The notes: generated by a model not told the origin, from the letters alone. A DNA stretch of 64,000 bases from Olsenella sp. An290 (GCF_002159535.1 NZ_NFIU01000011.1:1-64000); one strand, 5' to 3'; positions 52,589 to 62,243 are shown, counted from the first letter of the stretch. Made by a program: numbers and translations.

Positions 52589-55348
52589 ATGAGGAGGCTG
52601 AGAAGGGCAAGGCGACGGGCGGCGCGAGTCGTGCTCGCAGCGATCATGGTGCTCGCGGTCCTGTCACAGGGGCTCGGGGCCCGGCCGGCACGGGCGGCCG
52701 CGGATGCCCGCGCCGTCTCGAGCGTCTCCTGGCAGGCAGCAAAGCCGCAGATCGAGGCGCTCATGGGCGTGCCCTACGTCTGGGGCGGCAAGAGCCCCAG
52801 CGGCTGGGACTGCTCGGGCTTCGTGGGGTGGGTCATGGCAAACGTCTACGGCACCGGGTGGCCCGGAGGCTCGCCGGCCTCCTGCGGGACGGATGCGATC
52901 AAGGCGGCCGTTCGGGACGGCTGGGTGCTGCACGGCACCTCGGCGGGAGACTACGCCGCAGGCTGCGCCTCAGGCGTCGTCCGACCGGGCGACGTCATCA
53001 TCCTCTACAACGCAAGCGGCGCGACGGTCCACTGCGCCATCGCCGGCGAGAACCAGACGATCTACCATGCATGGTCGGAGTTCTACGGCACGTGCCACAA
53101 GCCCTTTGACGAGGTCTGGGGGCAGAACGGCGGCCACGGCAAGACCTACGCGAGCTTCGACGTCTACCGCGGCCTCGAGGACGCGGGGCGCATCCGGCTC
53201 CGGAAGGCGTCGGCCCAGCCCGCCGCCACGGAGGGCAACCCGAGCTACAGCCTCGCCGGGGCGGAGTACGCGGTCTACGACGACGCCGGCGCGCAGGTGG
53301 CCACGCTCGTCACCAACGAGGCGGGCGCGGCGGGCCCCACGGGGGACCTGCCCAGCGGCACCTACACCGTGAGGGAGACGAAGGCCCCGGAGGGCTTCTC
53401 GCTCGACCCTGCGACGTACACCGTCGAGCTTGGGAGCGGCACATGGGACGCCGAGCGCACGGTCCTCGTGACGCCCGACCCCGAGGCCCCGCTCCTCGCA
53501 GGCTCGGCCGTGGCGCGCAAGCACGACGCCGAGGGCGCGGGCGGCTCGGGGCAGGGCTCGGCCACGCTCGCCGGGGCGGTGCTCCGCTTTGACCACTACG
53601 CCGTCGACCCGAGCACGGTCGATGGCCCCTCCGACCTCGACGGTCTCACGCCCATCCTCAGCGCCACGGCAACGACCGGCCCCGACGGCCGAGCCGAGGT
53701 GAGCTCCATGACAGCCCCCGACGGCACGGAGGTCCCCGGCATCCCCCTGGGCGTCCTCGTGGTAAGCGAGGTCGAGGCCCCCGCGGGCTACCTCGTCTCC
53801 AACGAGCGGTTCCTGCTCAAGGTGTCGTCCGAGGACAACGTCGTCGTGGAGGTCTCCAACGAGGCCGACTTCGCCGAGAAGGTCGCGCGCGGTGGGGTAC
53901 GCATCGAGAAGAGAGACCTCGAGACCGGCGAGAACGCGCCCCAGGGCGGGGCCTCGGTGGACGGCGCGGTCTTCGAGGTGGTGAACGCGTCCGCCGCGCC
54001 CGTGCTCGTGGGCGGCGAGGAGGTCGGGCCCGGCGAGGTCGCGCTCACGCTCGAGACCGAGGGAGGGGCCGCCGAGTCCGCGCCCGACGCCCTGCCCTAC
54101 GGCGACTACCTCGTCCGCGAGGTCGTGGCGCCCGAGGGCTACCTCGGCACCGACGCCGAGGTGCCGTTCTCGATCGCCGCGGACGGCGAGGTCGTCGAGC
54201 TCACCGGGGAGCGCGCCGTGGCCAACCAGGTCAGGCGCGGCGACCTCGAGCTCGTGAAGGTCTCCGACGGCGACCTCTCCCGCATGGCGGGCGTGCCGTT
54301 CCGCATCACCAGCGCGACCACCGGCGAGTCCCACGTCGTCGTGACCGACGGCAACGGGTACGCCAGCACCGCGGCCTCGTGGAACCCGCACACCGCCTCG
54401 ACCAACGCCAACGACCAGGCGGCCGACGGCTCCTGGGACCCCTCCGCCGGCGTGTGGTTCGGGACGTCGGGGCCCGACGACTCCAAGGGGGCGCTGCCCT
54501 ACGACACCTACGAGGTCGAGGAGCTGCCCTGCGAGGCCAACGGGGGCAAGCAGCTCCTCGGCCCCATCGAGGTGAGGGTCTACCGCGACGCCGTCACCGT
54601 GGACCTGGGAACGCTCACGAACGACGACCTGCCCCGCACCGTGGTCTCCAAGAAGTCGGTGACGGGCGAGGACGAGCTGCCCGGCGCGACGCTTCGCGTG
54701 TACGACGCGGACGGCGAGCTCGTGGAGGAGTGGGTCTCGGGCGACGAGCCCCACGAGCTGACGCTCATGCCCGGCTCCTACACGCTCCACGAGGAGGCCG
54801 CGCCCGAGGGCTACCTCGTCACCTCCGACGTGGAGTTCGAGGTCCTCGAGGGCGTCCCCGTGACGCAGGTCGAGATGGTCGACGACTACACCAGAGTGGA
54901 GTTCGAGAAGGTCGACGCCGACACGGGCGAGCCCCTCGCAGGCGCAACGCTGCGCCTCTACGACGCCGGCGGCGAGCTCGTGGAAGAGTGGGTCTCGGGC
55001 GACGAGCCCCACCTCATCGAGGCGCTCGCCCCCGGTGACTACGTCCTCCGCGAGGTCGAGGCGCCCGAGGGCTACGCGCTCGCCGATGACGTGGCCCTCA
55101 CGGTGAGCGAGACTGCCGAGGTGCAGGTCGCAACGATGGTCGACGAGCTCCTTCCCGACGCCCCGGAAGAGGGAAGCGATCATCCCGAGGAGGCGCCCGC
55201 TCGCGAGGAGATGCCCTCCACGGGTGACCCCTCGGGCGGCATCGCGGTCGGTTGCGCGCTTGGCGCGGCGGGAGCCTTCGCAAGCGCTATCGCGCTCGCG
55301 GCGCGGGAGCGAAGGCGCGACTCCCTGACGAGAGGGCGCCGCAGGTAG
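52589..55348 (+). CDS. LPXTG-type surface protein with NlpC/P60 domain and SpaA-like repeats
   Basis: 919 residues. An Arg-rich signal peptide ends near residue 38. An NlpC/P60-like cysteine-peptidase domain (about 45-190) has Cys75 in WDCSGF and His148 in ATVHCAI. Then come about six prealbumin-like SpaA/Cna-B modules with repeated EAPEGY-type ends (KAPEGF, EAPAGYL, VAPEGYL, AAPEGYL, EAPEGYA), the last two sharing GELVEEWVSGDEPH. The C terminus has a sorting signal MPSTGD (875-880), a hydrophobic stretch and an Arg-rich tail. It is presumably sortase-anchored and could both cut peptidoglycan and present an adhesive stalk. RBS GAGGAGG precedes the ATG. Confidence 0.9.
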   Translation: MRRLRRARRRAARVVLAAIMVLAVLSQGLGARPARAAADARAVSSVSWQAAKPQIEALMGVPYVWGGKSPSGWDCSGFVGWVMANVYGTGWPGGSPASCGTDAIKAAVRDGWVLHGTSAGDYAAGCASGVVRPGDVIILYNASGATVHCAIAGENQTIYHAWSEFYGTCHKPFDEVWGQNGGHGKTYASFDVYRGLEDAGRIRLRKASAQPAATEGNPSYSLAGAEYAVYDDAGAQVATLVTNEAGAAGPTGDLPSGTYTVRETKAPEGFSLDPATYTVELGSGTWDAERTVLVTPDPEAPLLAGSAVARKHDAEGAGGSGQGSATLAGAVLRFDHYAVDPSTVDGPSDLDGLTPILSATATTGPDGRAEVSSMTAPDGTEVPGIPLGVLVVSEVEAPAGYLVSNERFLLKVSSEDNVVVEVSNEADFAEKVARGGVRIEKRDLETGENAPQGGASVDGAVFEVVNASAAPVLVGGEEVGPGEVALTLETEGGAAESAPDALPYGDYLVREVVAPEGYLGTDAEVPFSIAADGEVVELTGERAVANQVRRGDLELVKVSDGDLSRMAGVPFRITSATTGESHVVVTDGNGYASTAASWNPHTASTNANDQAADGSWDPSAGVWFGTSGPDDSKGALPYDTYEVEELPCEANGGKQLLGPIEVRVYRDAVTVDLGTLTNDDLPRTVVSKKSVTGEDELPGATLRVYDADGELVEEWVSGDEPHELTLMPGSYTLHEEAAPEGYLVTSDVEFEVLEGVPVTQVEMVDDYTRVEFEKVDADTGEPLAGATLRLYDAGGELVEEWVSGDEPHLIEALAPGDYVLREVEAPEGYALADDVALTVSETAEVQVATMVDELLPDAPEEGSDHPEEAPAREEMPSTGDPSGGIAVGCALGAAGAFASAIALAARERRRDSLTRGRRR

Positions 55349-55430
55349 CGAGCAGGCACGGGCGGCGGGACACCGGCTCTGCCAGACGGCGCCGAATCGG
55401 CCCGGCAGCGCGCTGGCCCCGCCGCCCGCC

Positions 55431-55449
55431 CCGTTTTACGGGCTTTTTG
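55431..55449 (+). terminator. Terminator after the surface-protein gene
   Basis: CCCGT-TTT-ACGGG (55431-55443) followed by CTTTTTG, a compact intrinsic terminator 82 nt after the stop. Confidence 0.7.
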
Positions 55450-55527
55450 TCGGAATGCGCCCCCATGGGCAGCCAAACGGTATAACAGTGCGTGCCCCAC
55501 CCGCCGCAGGCTCCCCAAGGAGGCCCC

Positions 55528-56163
55528 ATGGAGTCCGCCTTTTTCGACCTCATCAACCAGTTCGGCTACTTCGGCGTCTGGTTCCTCATCTTCTTCGAGA
55601 ACGTCTTCCCGCCCATCCCCTCCGAGCTCATCCTGCCCCTCTCGGGCTTCTTCACCACCTCGACCTCGCTCACGCTCCCGGGCGTGATCATCGCCGCCAC
55701 CGTGGGCTCGGTCACCGGTGCCTTCATCCTCTACGGCGTGGGCCGGCTGCTCTCGCGCGAGCGCCTCATGACGTTCTTCGGCACGCGCCCGATGCGCCTT
55801 CTGGGCTTCAAGCCGGACGACATCGCCTCCGCCGTGGACTGGTTCGACCGCAAGGGCCAGGTCACGGTTCTCATCTGCCGCTGCATCCCCATCGTCCGCA
55901 GCCTCATCTCCATCCCCGCCGGCACCGCCAAGATGGGCGTCGTGAGGTTCTCGCTCTACACGCTCGTGGGCTCGGCGGTGTGGAACACGATCCTGTGCTC
56001 GCTCGGCGCCGCGGCCGGCAGCGCCTGGGAGACCGTCACCGCCCAGGCCGAGTGGGTCTCGGACATCGTCAAGTACGTCATCATCGCGCTCGTGGTGGTG
56101 GCCATCGCCTTCTGGACGGTCAAGCGCATCATCCCCGCCCTGAAGGAGCGCCGCTCCGAGTAG
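55528..56163 (+). CDS. DedA/SNARE-associated-family membrane protein
   Basis: 211 residues, four to five membrane segments. FGVWFLIFFENVFPPIPSELILPLSGFF is the classical DedA start; RCIPIVRSLISIPAGTAKM is the conserved central arginine motif. DedA proteins take part in lipid-carrier flipping and membrane homeostasis. The ATG at 55528 follows CAAGGAGG. Confidence 0.92.
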   Translation: MESAFFDLINQFGYFGVWFLIFFENVFPPIPSELILPLSGFFTTSTSLTLPGVIIAATVGSVTGAFILYGVGRLLSRERLMTFFGTRPMRLLGFKPDDIASAVDWFDRKGQVTVLICRCIPIVRSLISIPAGTAKMGVVRFSLYTLVGSAVWNTILCSLGAAAGSAWETVTAQAEWVSDIVKYVIIALVVVAIAFWTVKRIIPALKERRSE

Positions 56164-56326
56164 CCCCGGGGACCCCTGAGCCAATCGCAGCTCCCCTTGC
56201 GTCGCACCCCTTGGCCGTGCCCCCTGCCGTTCGCGCCACGCATCCGACACATCGTGCCTCAGGCGCGGCCGCTCGCCACGCCCCTTCTATGATGGAGCCG
56301 AGTGAGGCCCCGCCGAAGGAGCGAGC

Positions 56327-58831
56327 ATGAGACACGCCGACGTCATACGAAAGCTCTCCCTGATCGAGAAGTGCGCCCTGCTCCAGGGCGCCACGACCTT
56401 TGGGAGCTGGCCCAACGAGCGCGCCGGGATTCCCTCCGTCGAGTTCTCGGACGGCCCCTCCGGCGTACGCCACCAGGTGGGCGCCGCCGACCACCTGGGC
56501 CTCAACGGCTCCGAGCCGGCCACGTGCTTCCCCACCGCCGTCACCATGGCCAACACCTGGGACACGGAGCTCGAGGAGCGCGTGGGGGCCGCGATGGGCC
56601 AGGAGGCCGCCGTCCAGGGCGTGGGGACGCTCCTCGGCCCGGGCCTCTGCATCAAGCGCAACCCGCTCTGCGGCCGCAACTTCGAGTACTTCTCGGAGGA
56701 CCCACACCTCTCCGGCAAGATGGCCGCCGCCCTCGTGCGCGGCATCCAGAGCAACGGCATCGGCGCCTGCCCCAAGCACTTCGCCGTGAACAGCCAGGAG
56801 GCGCGCCGCCAGGCCTCCGACTCGGTCCTCGACGAGCGCACCATGCGCGAGCTCTACCTCACGGGCTTCGAGATCTGCGTGCGCGAGAGCGCGCCCAAGA
56901 CGATCATGACCTCGTACAACCTTGTGAACGGCACCTACGCCAACGAGAACGCCCACCTGCTGCGCGACATCCTGCGCGACGAGTGGGGCTTCGACGGCGC
57001 CGTGGTCACGGACTGGGGCGGCTCGAACGACCATGCCGCCGGCGTTGCCGCGGGCTCCACCCTCGAGATGCCGGCCCCGGGCCTGGGGTCGGTGCGCGAG
57101 CTCGTGGCGGCCGTCCGCGCGGGCCGACTCTCAGAGCGCGACATCGACGCCCGCGTCGACGAGGTCATCGAGCTCGCCCGCTCCGTAACCCCCGCCGTCG
57201 TGGCCGCTCCGGCCGCCTTTGACGCCGCGGCCCACCACGCGCTCGCGCGCGAGGCCGCCGCCAGGGGCTGCGTCCTGCTCAAGAACGACGGGGCGCTCCT
57301 CCCGCTCGCCCCCGGCACGCGCGTGGCCCTCATCGGGGACTTCGCCAAGACCCCGCGCTACCAGGGGGCCGGCTCCTCCGCCGTGAACAGCACGCGCGTG
57401 GACAGCCTTCTTGGCCTCATCGGCGACTCCTGCCTCGCGCTCGTGGGCTACGAGCCCGGCTTCGAGCGCCACGGCGGGGCGAGCGCCGAGAAGCGCGCGG
57501 CCGCGCTCGACCTCGCGCGCCGCGCCGACGTCGTCCTTCTCTGCCTCGGCCTCGACGAGATGGCCGAGTCCGAGGGCGCCGAGCGCCCCTCCATGCGCCT
57601 GGACGAGAGCCAGGTCGAGCTCGCGCACGCCGTCGCCCAGGTCAATCCCAACGTCGTGGTCCTGCTCAGCGCGGGGTCCTGCGTTGAGACCGACTGGGTC
57701 GCGGACGCCCGCGCGGTCCTCTACTGCGCGCTCGGCGGCCAGGCGGGCGCGGGCGGGGCGCTCGACGTGGTGACCGGCAGGGTGTGCCCGTCCGGCAGGC
57801 TCGCCGAGACCTGGCCCGTGCGTCTCGAGGACGTCCCCTCCTCGGCGCACTTCCCCTCCGAGGAGCGCAGCGCCGAGTACCGCGAGGGGCCCTACGTTGG
57901 CTACCGCTACTTCCAGACCGCGGGCGTTGACGTGGCCTTCCCCTTTGGGTTTGGACTCTCCTACACGTCCTTCTCGTACGCCGACCTCGCCGCCTCGCGC
58001 GAGGGCGTCACGCTCACCGTGACCAACACCGGCCCGGTGGCCGGCGCCGAGGTCTGCCAGCTCTACGTGGCCAAGCCGGACCACGAGGTCTTCCGCCCCG
58101 CCCAGGAGCTCCGGGGGTTCGCGCGCGCGGAGCTCGCACCCGGGGAGTCCCGTCGCGTCAGCATCCCCCTCGGGGCGGACGCCTTCCGCTACTTCAACGT
58201 GGCCACGGGCCGCTGGGAGGTCGAGGGGGGCACCTACGAGCTGCGCGTGGGCGCCTCCAGCGAGGACATCCGGCTCACGGGCGAGCTCGCGCTCGAGGGC
58301 ACGGGCGCGCCCAGCCCCTACGCGGGCCTCGACGTGGCCCCCTACGAGACGGCCGACGTCACGGAGGTCGACGACGCGCACTTCGCCGCCCTTCTCGGCC
58401 GCCCGGTCCCGACCGTCGAGACCTCCGTCGGGCGCAACTCCTGCTTCCGCGACCTCAACCACGGGCGATCGCTCGTCTTCTGGCTCGTCTGGGCCGTGCT
58501 GCGCACCCTCAAGGCCGCGGCCGACCGCAGGGGCCGGCCCGACCTCAACATCCTCTTCGTCTGGAACATGCCGCTGCGCGCGCTCGCCAAGATGACCAAC
58601 GGCATCGTCGACATGACCGTCGTCGACGCGCTCGTGCGCGAGGCGCGCGGCGTCGGCTGGGCGGGCGCGCTGCTGCTTGCGGGCGCGCTGCTGCTGGGCT
58701 GGGGCTGGGCCGTGGGCGCGCTGCTCTGGGCGCTCTGGGTCATCCTTCCCATCGCGGGCGCGGTCGTGGTGAACCTGGCGAGAAACGCCAGGCTCGCCGG
58801 AAAGATCAGGGAGGCGTCACGTGCCCGCTAG
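56327..58831 (+). CDS. Glycoside hydrolase family 3 (beta-glucosidase-like) with C-terminal membrane anchor
   Basis: 834 residues. The GH3 N-terminal barrel has CPKHFAVNSQEARR and the nucleophile Asp229 in GAVVTDWGGSND. The C-terminal GH3 domain (VALIGDFAKTPRYQGAGSS; AEPERPSM-like acidic region) and a fibronectin-III-like domain (TNTGPVAGAEVCQLYV) follow. An additional tail (about 700-834) contains two hydrophobic helices (GWAGALLLAGALLLGWGW; LLWALWVILPIAGAVVV). There is no N-terminal signal, so the catalytic part should face the cytosol while tethered to the membrane. ATG follows GAAGGAGC. Confidence 0.9.
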   Translation: MRHADVIRKLSLIEKCALLQGATTFGSWPNERAGIPSVEFSDGPSGVRHQVGAADHLGLNGSEPATCFPTAVTMANTWDTELEERVGAAMGQEAAVQGVGTLLGPGLCIKRNPLCGRNFEYFSEDPHLSGKMAAALVRGIQSNGIGACPKHFAVNSQEARRQASDSVLDERTMRELYLTGFEICVRESAPKTIMTSYNLVNGTYANENAHLLRDILRDEWGFDGAVVTDWGGSNDHAAGVAAGSTLEMPAPGLGSVRELVAAVRAGRLSERDIDARVDEVIELARSVTPAVVAAPAAFDAAAHHALAREAAARGCVLLKNDGALLPLAPGTRVALIGDFAKTPRYQGAGSSAVNSTRVDSLLGLIGDSCLALVGYEPGFERHGGASAEKRAAALDLARRADVVLLCLGLDEMAESEGAERPSMRLDESQVELAHAVAQVNPNVVVLLSAGSCVETDWVADARAVLYCALGGQAGAGGALDVVTGRVCPSGRLAETWPVRLEDVPSSAHFPSEERSAEYREGPYVGYRYFQTAGVDVAFPFGFGLSYTSFSYADLAASREGVTLTVTNTGPVAGAEVCQLYVAKPDHEVFRPAQELRGFARAELAPGESRRVSIPLGADAFRYFNVATGRWEVEGGTYELRVGASSEDIRLTGELALEGTGAPSPYAGLDVAPYETADVTEVDDAHFAALLGRPVPTVETSVGRNSCFRDLNHGRSLVFWLVWAVLRTLKAAADRRGRPDLNILFVWNMPLRALAKMTNGIVDMTVVDALVREARGVGWAGALLLAGALLLGWGWAVGALLWALWVILPIAGAVVVNLARNARLAGKIREASRAR

Positions 58832-58881
58832 CCCGGGAGGAACAAGACGGCGGGGCCGAGCCCCGGGACAAGGAGGAGACC

Positions 58882-59517
58882 ATGACAAAGAGGGCGGGCA
58901 CGGGCGCGCAGGGCGGCGGCGTACTCGGCCGCTGGTGGGACGGCTTCTCGAGCCGCCACCCCAGGGCATCGACCTGGATTCGCGAGGGCGGGCTGTTCAT
59001 CATCATCAGCTACCTCGTCACCTTCTTCAAGTACCTGATCATGCTGTTCCTGCCCAACCTCTTCGGCCTCGGGCTCGCGGGGAACGGCTGGGGCTGGCCC
59101 GACGCCACCTTCACCGTGGCCGGCGTGACCTTCACCTTCAACGTCCTCGGCTACGCCCCGCTGCTCGATGGCGCCGGCCAGGTCGTCATCGGCGGCGGCC
59201 TGGGCTACTGCCTTGCGGTCTGGATCTCCATCATCCTGGGCGAGTGCGTCAACTTCCCGCTGCAGCGCAGGTTCACCTTCAAGAACAGCGGGCCGCTCGC
59301 CAAGCAGGTGCCCATCTACGCCGTCGGCGTGCTCGTGGTAAACCTCGCCCTCAACGCCTTCAACAGCGTGTGGACCGGCCTCGCGCAGTACCTCGTCCCG
59401 CCCGCGGTCTACAACATCGTGACCACGGTGGTGGCGGGCGGCATCTGCATGGTCGTCTTCTTCGTGATCGACAAGATCATCTTTGCCCCGGGCTTCGGCC
59501 GGCCAAAGCGCAGGTAG
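58882..59517 (+). CDS. GtrA-like membrane protein
   Basis: 211 residues with four predicted helices. The segment ECVNFPLQRRFTFKNSGPLAKQVPIY resembles the NF-RR-FTF signature of GtrA family proteins, which flip or handle undecaprenyl-linked sugars. An extra loop (about 65-95) is inserted. The ATG at 58882 follows AAGGAGGAG. It is 50 nt downstream of the GH3 gene and probably cotranscribed. Confidence 0.75.
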   Translation: MTKRAGTGAQGGGVLGRWWDGFSSRHPRASTWIREGGLFIIISYLVTFFKYLIMLFLPNLFGLGLAGNGWGWPDATFTVAGVTFTFNVLGYAPLLDGAGQVVIGGGLGYCLAVWISIILGECVNFPLQRRFTFKNSGPLAKQVPIYAVGVLVVNLALNAFNSVWTGLAQYLVPPAVYNIVTTVVAGGICMVVFFVIDKIIFAPGFGRPKRR

Positions 59518-59538
59518 CGGGCGTCTTCTCCCCCAGGC

Positions 59539-59576
59539 GCCCGCACGCGTCCCAGAGGCCCCGGACGCGTGCGGGC
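59539..59576 (+). terminator. Hairpin after the GtrA-like gene
   Basis: GCCCGCACGCGTCC (59539-59552) pairs perfectly with 59563-59576 (14 bp). No U-tract follows. Confidence 0.65.
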
Positions 59577-59660
59577 ACTACCTCGCGCACCGCCCACGCA
59601 CCACCAGATGTTGGCAATGCGTGGCGCAAGAAGCACAACAGGTTGTGTGAATAGGTAGAC

Positions 59661-59678
59661 TGTTAGCTATCACTAACA
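59661..59678. promoter_or_regulatory. Dyad in the pflB upstream region
   Basis: TGTTAG-CTATCA-CTAACA is a perfect 6-bp inverted repeat in an AT-richer stretch 100 nt before pflB, close to TTGTGTGAAT (59644-59653). It could be a redox- or metabolite-responsive operator. The binding protein is unknown. Confidence 0.45.
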
Positions 59679-59777
59679 TTTCTCGCCCACAAATGCGCAC
59701 ATCTCTGGTAGTTTTTAAGCTGCCGTTGACCGACGGCAGACGCAACGCGTCCAACACCTGAGCAAGGAGCGTGACAA

Positions 59778-61865
59778 GTGAGTCAGGAAGCATGGCAGGG
59801 ATTTGTCGGCGGTAACTGGGAGCACGAGATCGACGTCCGCGACTTCATCCAGAAGAACTACACCCCCTACGACGGCGACGAGTCCTTCCTCGCCGGCCCC
59901 ACCGAGAGCACGACGAAGCTCTGGGACGAGGTCATGGGCCTCTTTGCCAAGGAGCGCGAGGCCGGCGGCGTCCTCGACATGGACACCAAGGTCGTCTCCA
60001 CGATCGTCTCCCACCCGGCCGGCTACATCGACAAGCCGCTCGAGAAGATCGTGGGCCTGCAGACCGAGAAGCCGCTCAAGCGCGCCCTCATGGTCAACGG
60101 CGGCATCCGCATGGCCGTGGCCGCCTGCAAGCAGAACGGCTACGAGGTCGACCCCGAGGTCGTCGACTTCTACACCAACTACCGCAAGACCCACAACGCC
60201 GGCGTCTTTGACGCCTACACGCCCGAGATGCGCGCGTGCCGTCACTCCCACATCATCACGGGCCTGCCCGACGCCTACGGCCGCGGCCGCATCATTGGCG
60301 ACTACCGCCGCGTGGCCCTCTACGGCGTCGACCGCCTCATCGAGGAGAAGAAGGCCGAGCACGCCGGCACCCAGAAGACCATGAACGAGCCCACGATCCG
60401 TCACCGCGAGGAGCTTGCGGAGCAGATCCGCGCCCTCGGCGAGCTCAAGCAGCTCGGCCAGATCTACGGCTTCGACATCTCCCGCCCGGCCGCCAACTTC
60501 CAGGAGGCCGTGCAGTGGCTCTACTTCGGCTACCTCGCCGCGGTCAAGGAGCAGAACGGCGCCGCCATGTCCATCGGCCGCAACTCCACCTTCCTTGACA
60601 TCTACGCCGAGCGCGACCTCAAGGCGGGCGTCATCACCGAGGCCGAGGTCCAGGAGATCATCGACCACCTCGTCATGAAGCTCCGCATGATCAAGTTCGC
60701 GCGCACCCCCGAGTACAACGAGCTCTTCTCCGGCGACCCGCAGTGGGTCACCGAGTCGCTCGGCGGCATGGGCGTCGACGGCCGCTCCATGGTCACCAAG
60801 ACCGCCTTCCGCTACCTGCACACCCTCGAGAACATGGGCACCAGCCCCGAGCCCAACCTCACGGTGCTCTGGTCCACGCGCCTGCCCGAGGCCTTCAAGC
60901 GCTACTGCGCCAAGATCTCCATCACCACGAGCTCCATCCAGTACGAGAACGACGACCTCATGCGCGTCTACCACGGCGACGACTACGCGATTGCCTGCTG
61001 CGTGTCCTCCATGCGCATCGGCAAGGAGATGCAGTTCTTCGGCGCCCGCGCCAACCTCGCCAAGTGCCTCCTCTACGCCATCAACGGCGGCCGTGACGAG
61101 AAGACCGGCGAGCAGGTCGGCCCGCGCTACCGTCCGGTCGAGGGCGACTACCTCGACTACGACGACGTCGTGTCCAAGTACCGCGACATGATGCAGTGGC
61201 TGGCCGAGGTCTACGTCAACGCCCTCAACATCATCCACTACATGCACGACAAGTACTGCTACGAGCGCCTGCAGATGGCTCTGCACGACGAGCACGTCCA
61301 CCGCTGGTTCGCCACCGGCATCGCGGGCCTCTCCGTCGTCGCCGACTCGCTCTCCGCGATCAAGTACGCCAAGGTCAAGGTCGTTCGCGACGAGACCGGC
61401 CTCGTCACCGACTACGAGGTCGAGGGCGACTTCCCCAAGTACGGCAACGACGACGACCGCGTGGACCAGATCGCCCACGACGTGGTCGAGGTCTTCATGA
61501 AGTACGTCCGCGAGACGGACACCTACCGCAACTCCGTCCCGACGACCTCAATCCTCACGATCACCTCGAACGTCGTCTACGGCAACGCCACCGGCAACAC
61601 GCCCGACGGCCGCCGCGCCGGCGAGCCCTTCGCCCCGGGCGCCAACCCCATGCACCGTCGCGACACCCACGGCGCCGTGGCGTCGCTCGCCTCCGTCGCC
61701 AAGCTCCCCTTCCGCGACGCGCAGGACGGCATCTCCAACACGTTCTCCATCGTCCCCAACGCGCTCGGCAAGGAGGGCGAGGTCATGTTCGGCGAGCTCG
61801 ACCTCGACGCCCTCGGCGTGGACATCCAGATCGAGAACCCCGCCCCCGACTGCGGCTGCTGCTAG
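59778..61865 (+). CDS. pflB: Pyruvate formate-lyase catalytic chain lacking the glycyl-radical domain
   Basis: 695 residues from a GTG after CAAGGAGCGTGACAA. It follows canonical PflB closely from the N terminus ([21 protein letters not shown]) through the active-site Cys-Cys ([15 protein letters not shown]) to [14 protein letters not shown]. There canonical PflB would continue into the C-terminal glycyl-radical domain (about 60-70 residues). Here it ends with a different tail rich in acidic residues and closing DCGCC. The missing domain is encoded separately at 61992. The chain would cleave pyruvate to acetyl-CoA and formate only together with that partner. No frameshift is visible; the proteins are separated by 126 nt. 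Confidence 0.95.
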   Translation: MSQEAWQGFVGGNWEHEIDVRDFIQKNYTPYDGDESFLAGPTESTTKLWDEVMGLFAKEREAGGVLDMDTKVVSTIVSHPAGYIDKPLEKIVGLQTEKPLKRALMVNGGIRMAVAACKQNGYEVDPEVVDFYTNYRKTHNAGVFDAYTPEMRACRHSHIITGLPDAYGRGRIIGDYRRVALYGVDRLIEEKKAEHAGTQKTMNEPTIRHREELAEQIRALGELKQLGQIYGFDISRPAANFQEAVQWLYFGYLAAVKEQNGAAMSIGRNSTFLDIYAERDLKAGVITEAEVQEIIDHLVMKLRMIKFARTPEYNELFSGDPQWVTESLGGMGVDGRSMVTKTAFRYLHTLENMGTSPEPNLTVLWSTRLPEAFKRYCAKISITTSSIQYENDDLMRVYHGDDYAIACCVSSMRIGKEMQFFGARANLAKCLLYAINGGRDEKTGEQVGPRYRPVEGDYLDYDDVVSKYRDMMQWLAEVYVNALNIIHYMHDKYCYERLQMALHDEHVHRWFATGIAGLSVVADSLSAIKYAKVKVVRDETGLVTDYEVEGDFPKYGNDDDRVDQIAHDVVEVFMKYVRETDTYRNSVPTTSILTITSNVVYGNATGNTPDGRRAGEPFAPGANPMHRRDTHGAVASLASVAKLPFRDAQDGISNTFSIVPNALGKEGEVMFGELDLDALGVDIQIENPAPDCGCC

Positions 61866-61871
61866 TTCCAC

Positions 61872-61890
61872 CCGCCCGCTCACCGGGCGG
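61872..61890 (+). terminator. Short hairpin after pflB
   Basis: CCGCCCG-CTCAC-CGGGCGG, 7-bp stem, 6 nt after the pflB stop and without a U-tract. It may be a partial terminator or processing site between the two pfl genes. Confidence 0.55.
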
Positions 61891-61899
61891 AATCGAGAA

Positions 61900-61971
61900 T
61901 TGACACTGTTTCAGTGACAATTTTCAGCTACACTGTGGTAAACGAAGGGCCGCCCCACCCCGGGGCGGCCC
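61900..61971 (+). promoter_or_regulatory. Promoter-like dyad and leader hairpin of the glycyl-radical subunit gene
   Basis: TTGACACTG (61900-61908) is inverted at 61912-61920 with one mismatch and contains TTGACA. TACACT (61929-61934) is a possible -10, though the spacing to TTGACA is long. A very stable hairpin GGGCCGCCCC/GGGGCGGCCC (61947-61956, 61962-61971) sits just upstream of the GAAGGGA ribosome-binding site. The arrangement suggests separate transcription and a stabilised leader; both are inferred. Confidence 0.5.
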
Positions 61972-61991
61972 CAACGAGAAGGGATACCACC

Positions 61992-62243
61992 ATGAAGACC
62001 GCTGATGTCGCTCCCGAGCAGGTTGACAACCTCGTTTCCATGATCGACGGCTACGCTGAGGAGGGCGGCCACCACCTCAACGTCAACGTCTTCACCAAGG
62101 AGACGCTGCTCGACGCCCAGGCCCACCCCGAGAAGTACCCGCAGCTGACCATCCGCGTCTCCGGCTACGCGGTGAAGTTCAACTCCCTCACCAAGAAGCA
62201 GCAGGACGACGTCATCTCCCGTACCTTCCACGAGTCGATGTAA
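61992..62243 (+). CDS. grcA: Separate glycyl-radical domain of pyruvate formate-lyase (GrcA-like)
   Basis: 83 residues. From [11 protein letters not shown] through [20 protein letters not shown] to the end HESM it matches the last part of canonical PflB, with the radical glycine at Gly58 (RVSGYAV). The first 20 residues replace the linker of the full-length enzyme. The ATG follows GAAGGGA. In E. coli the similar YfiD/GrcA is a spare part for an oxygen-damaged, complete PflB; here the main chain has no such domain at all, so this protein should be essential for activity. Confidence 0.94.
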   Translation: MKTADVAPEQVDNLVSMIDGYAEEGGHHLNVNVFTKETLLDAQAHPEKYPQLTIRVSGYAVKFNSLTKKQQDDVISRTFHESM

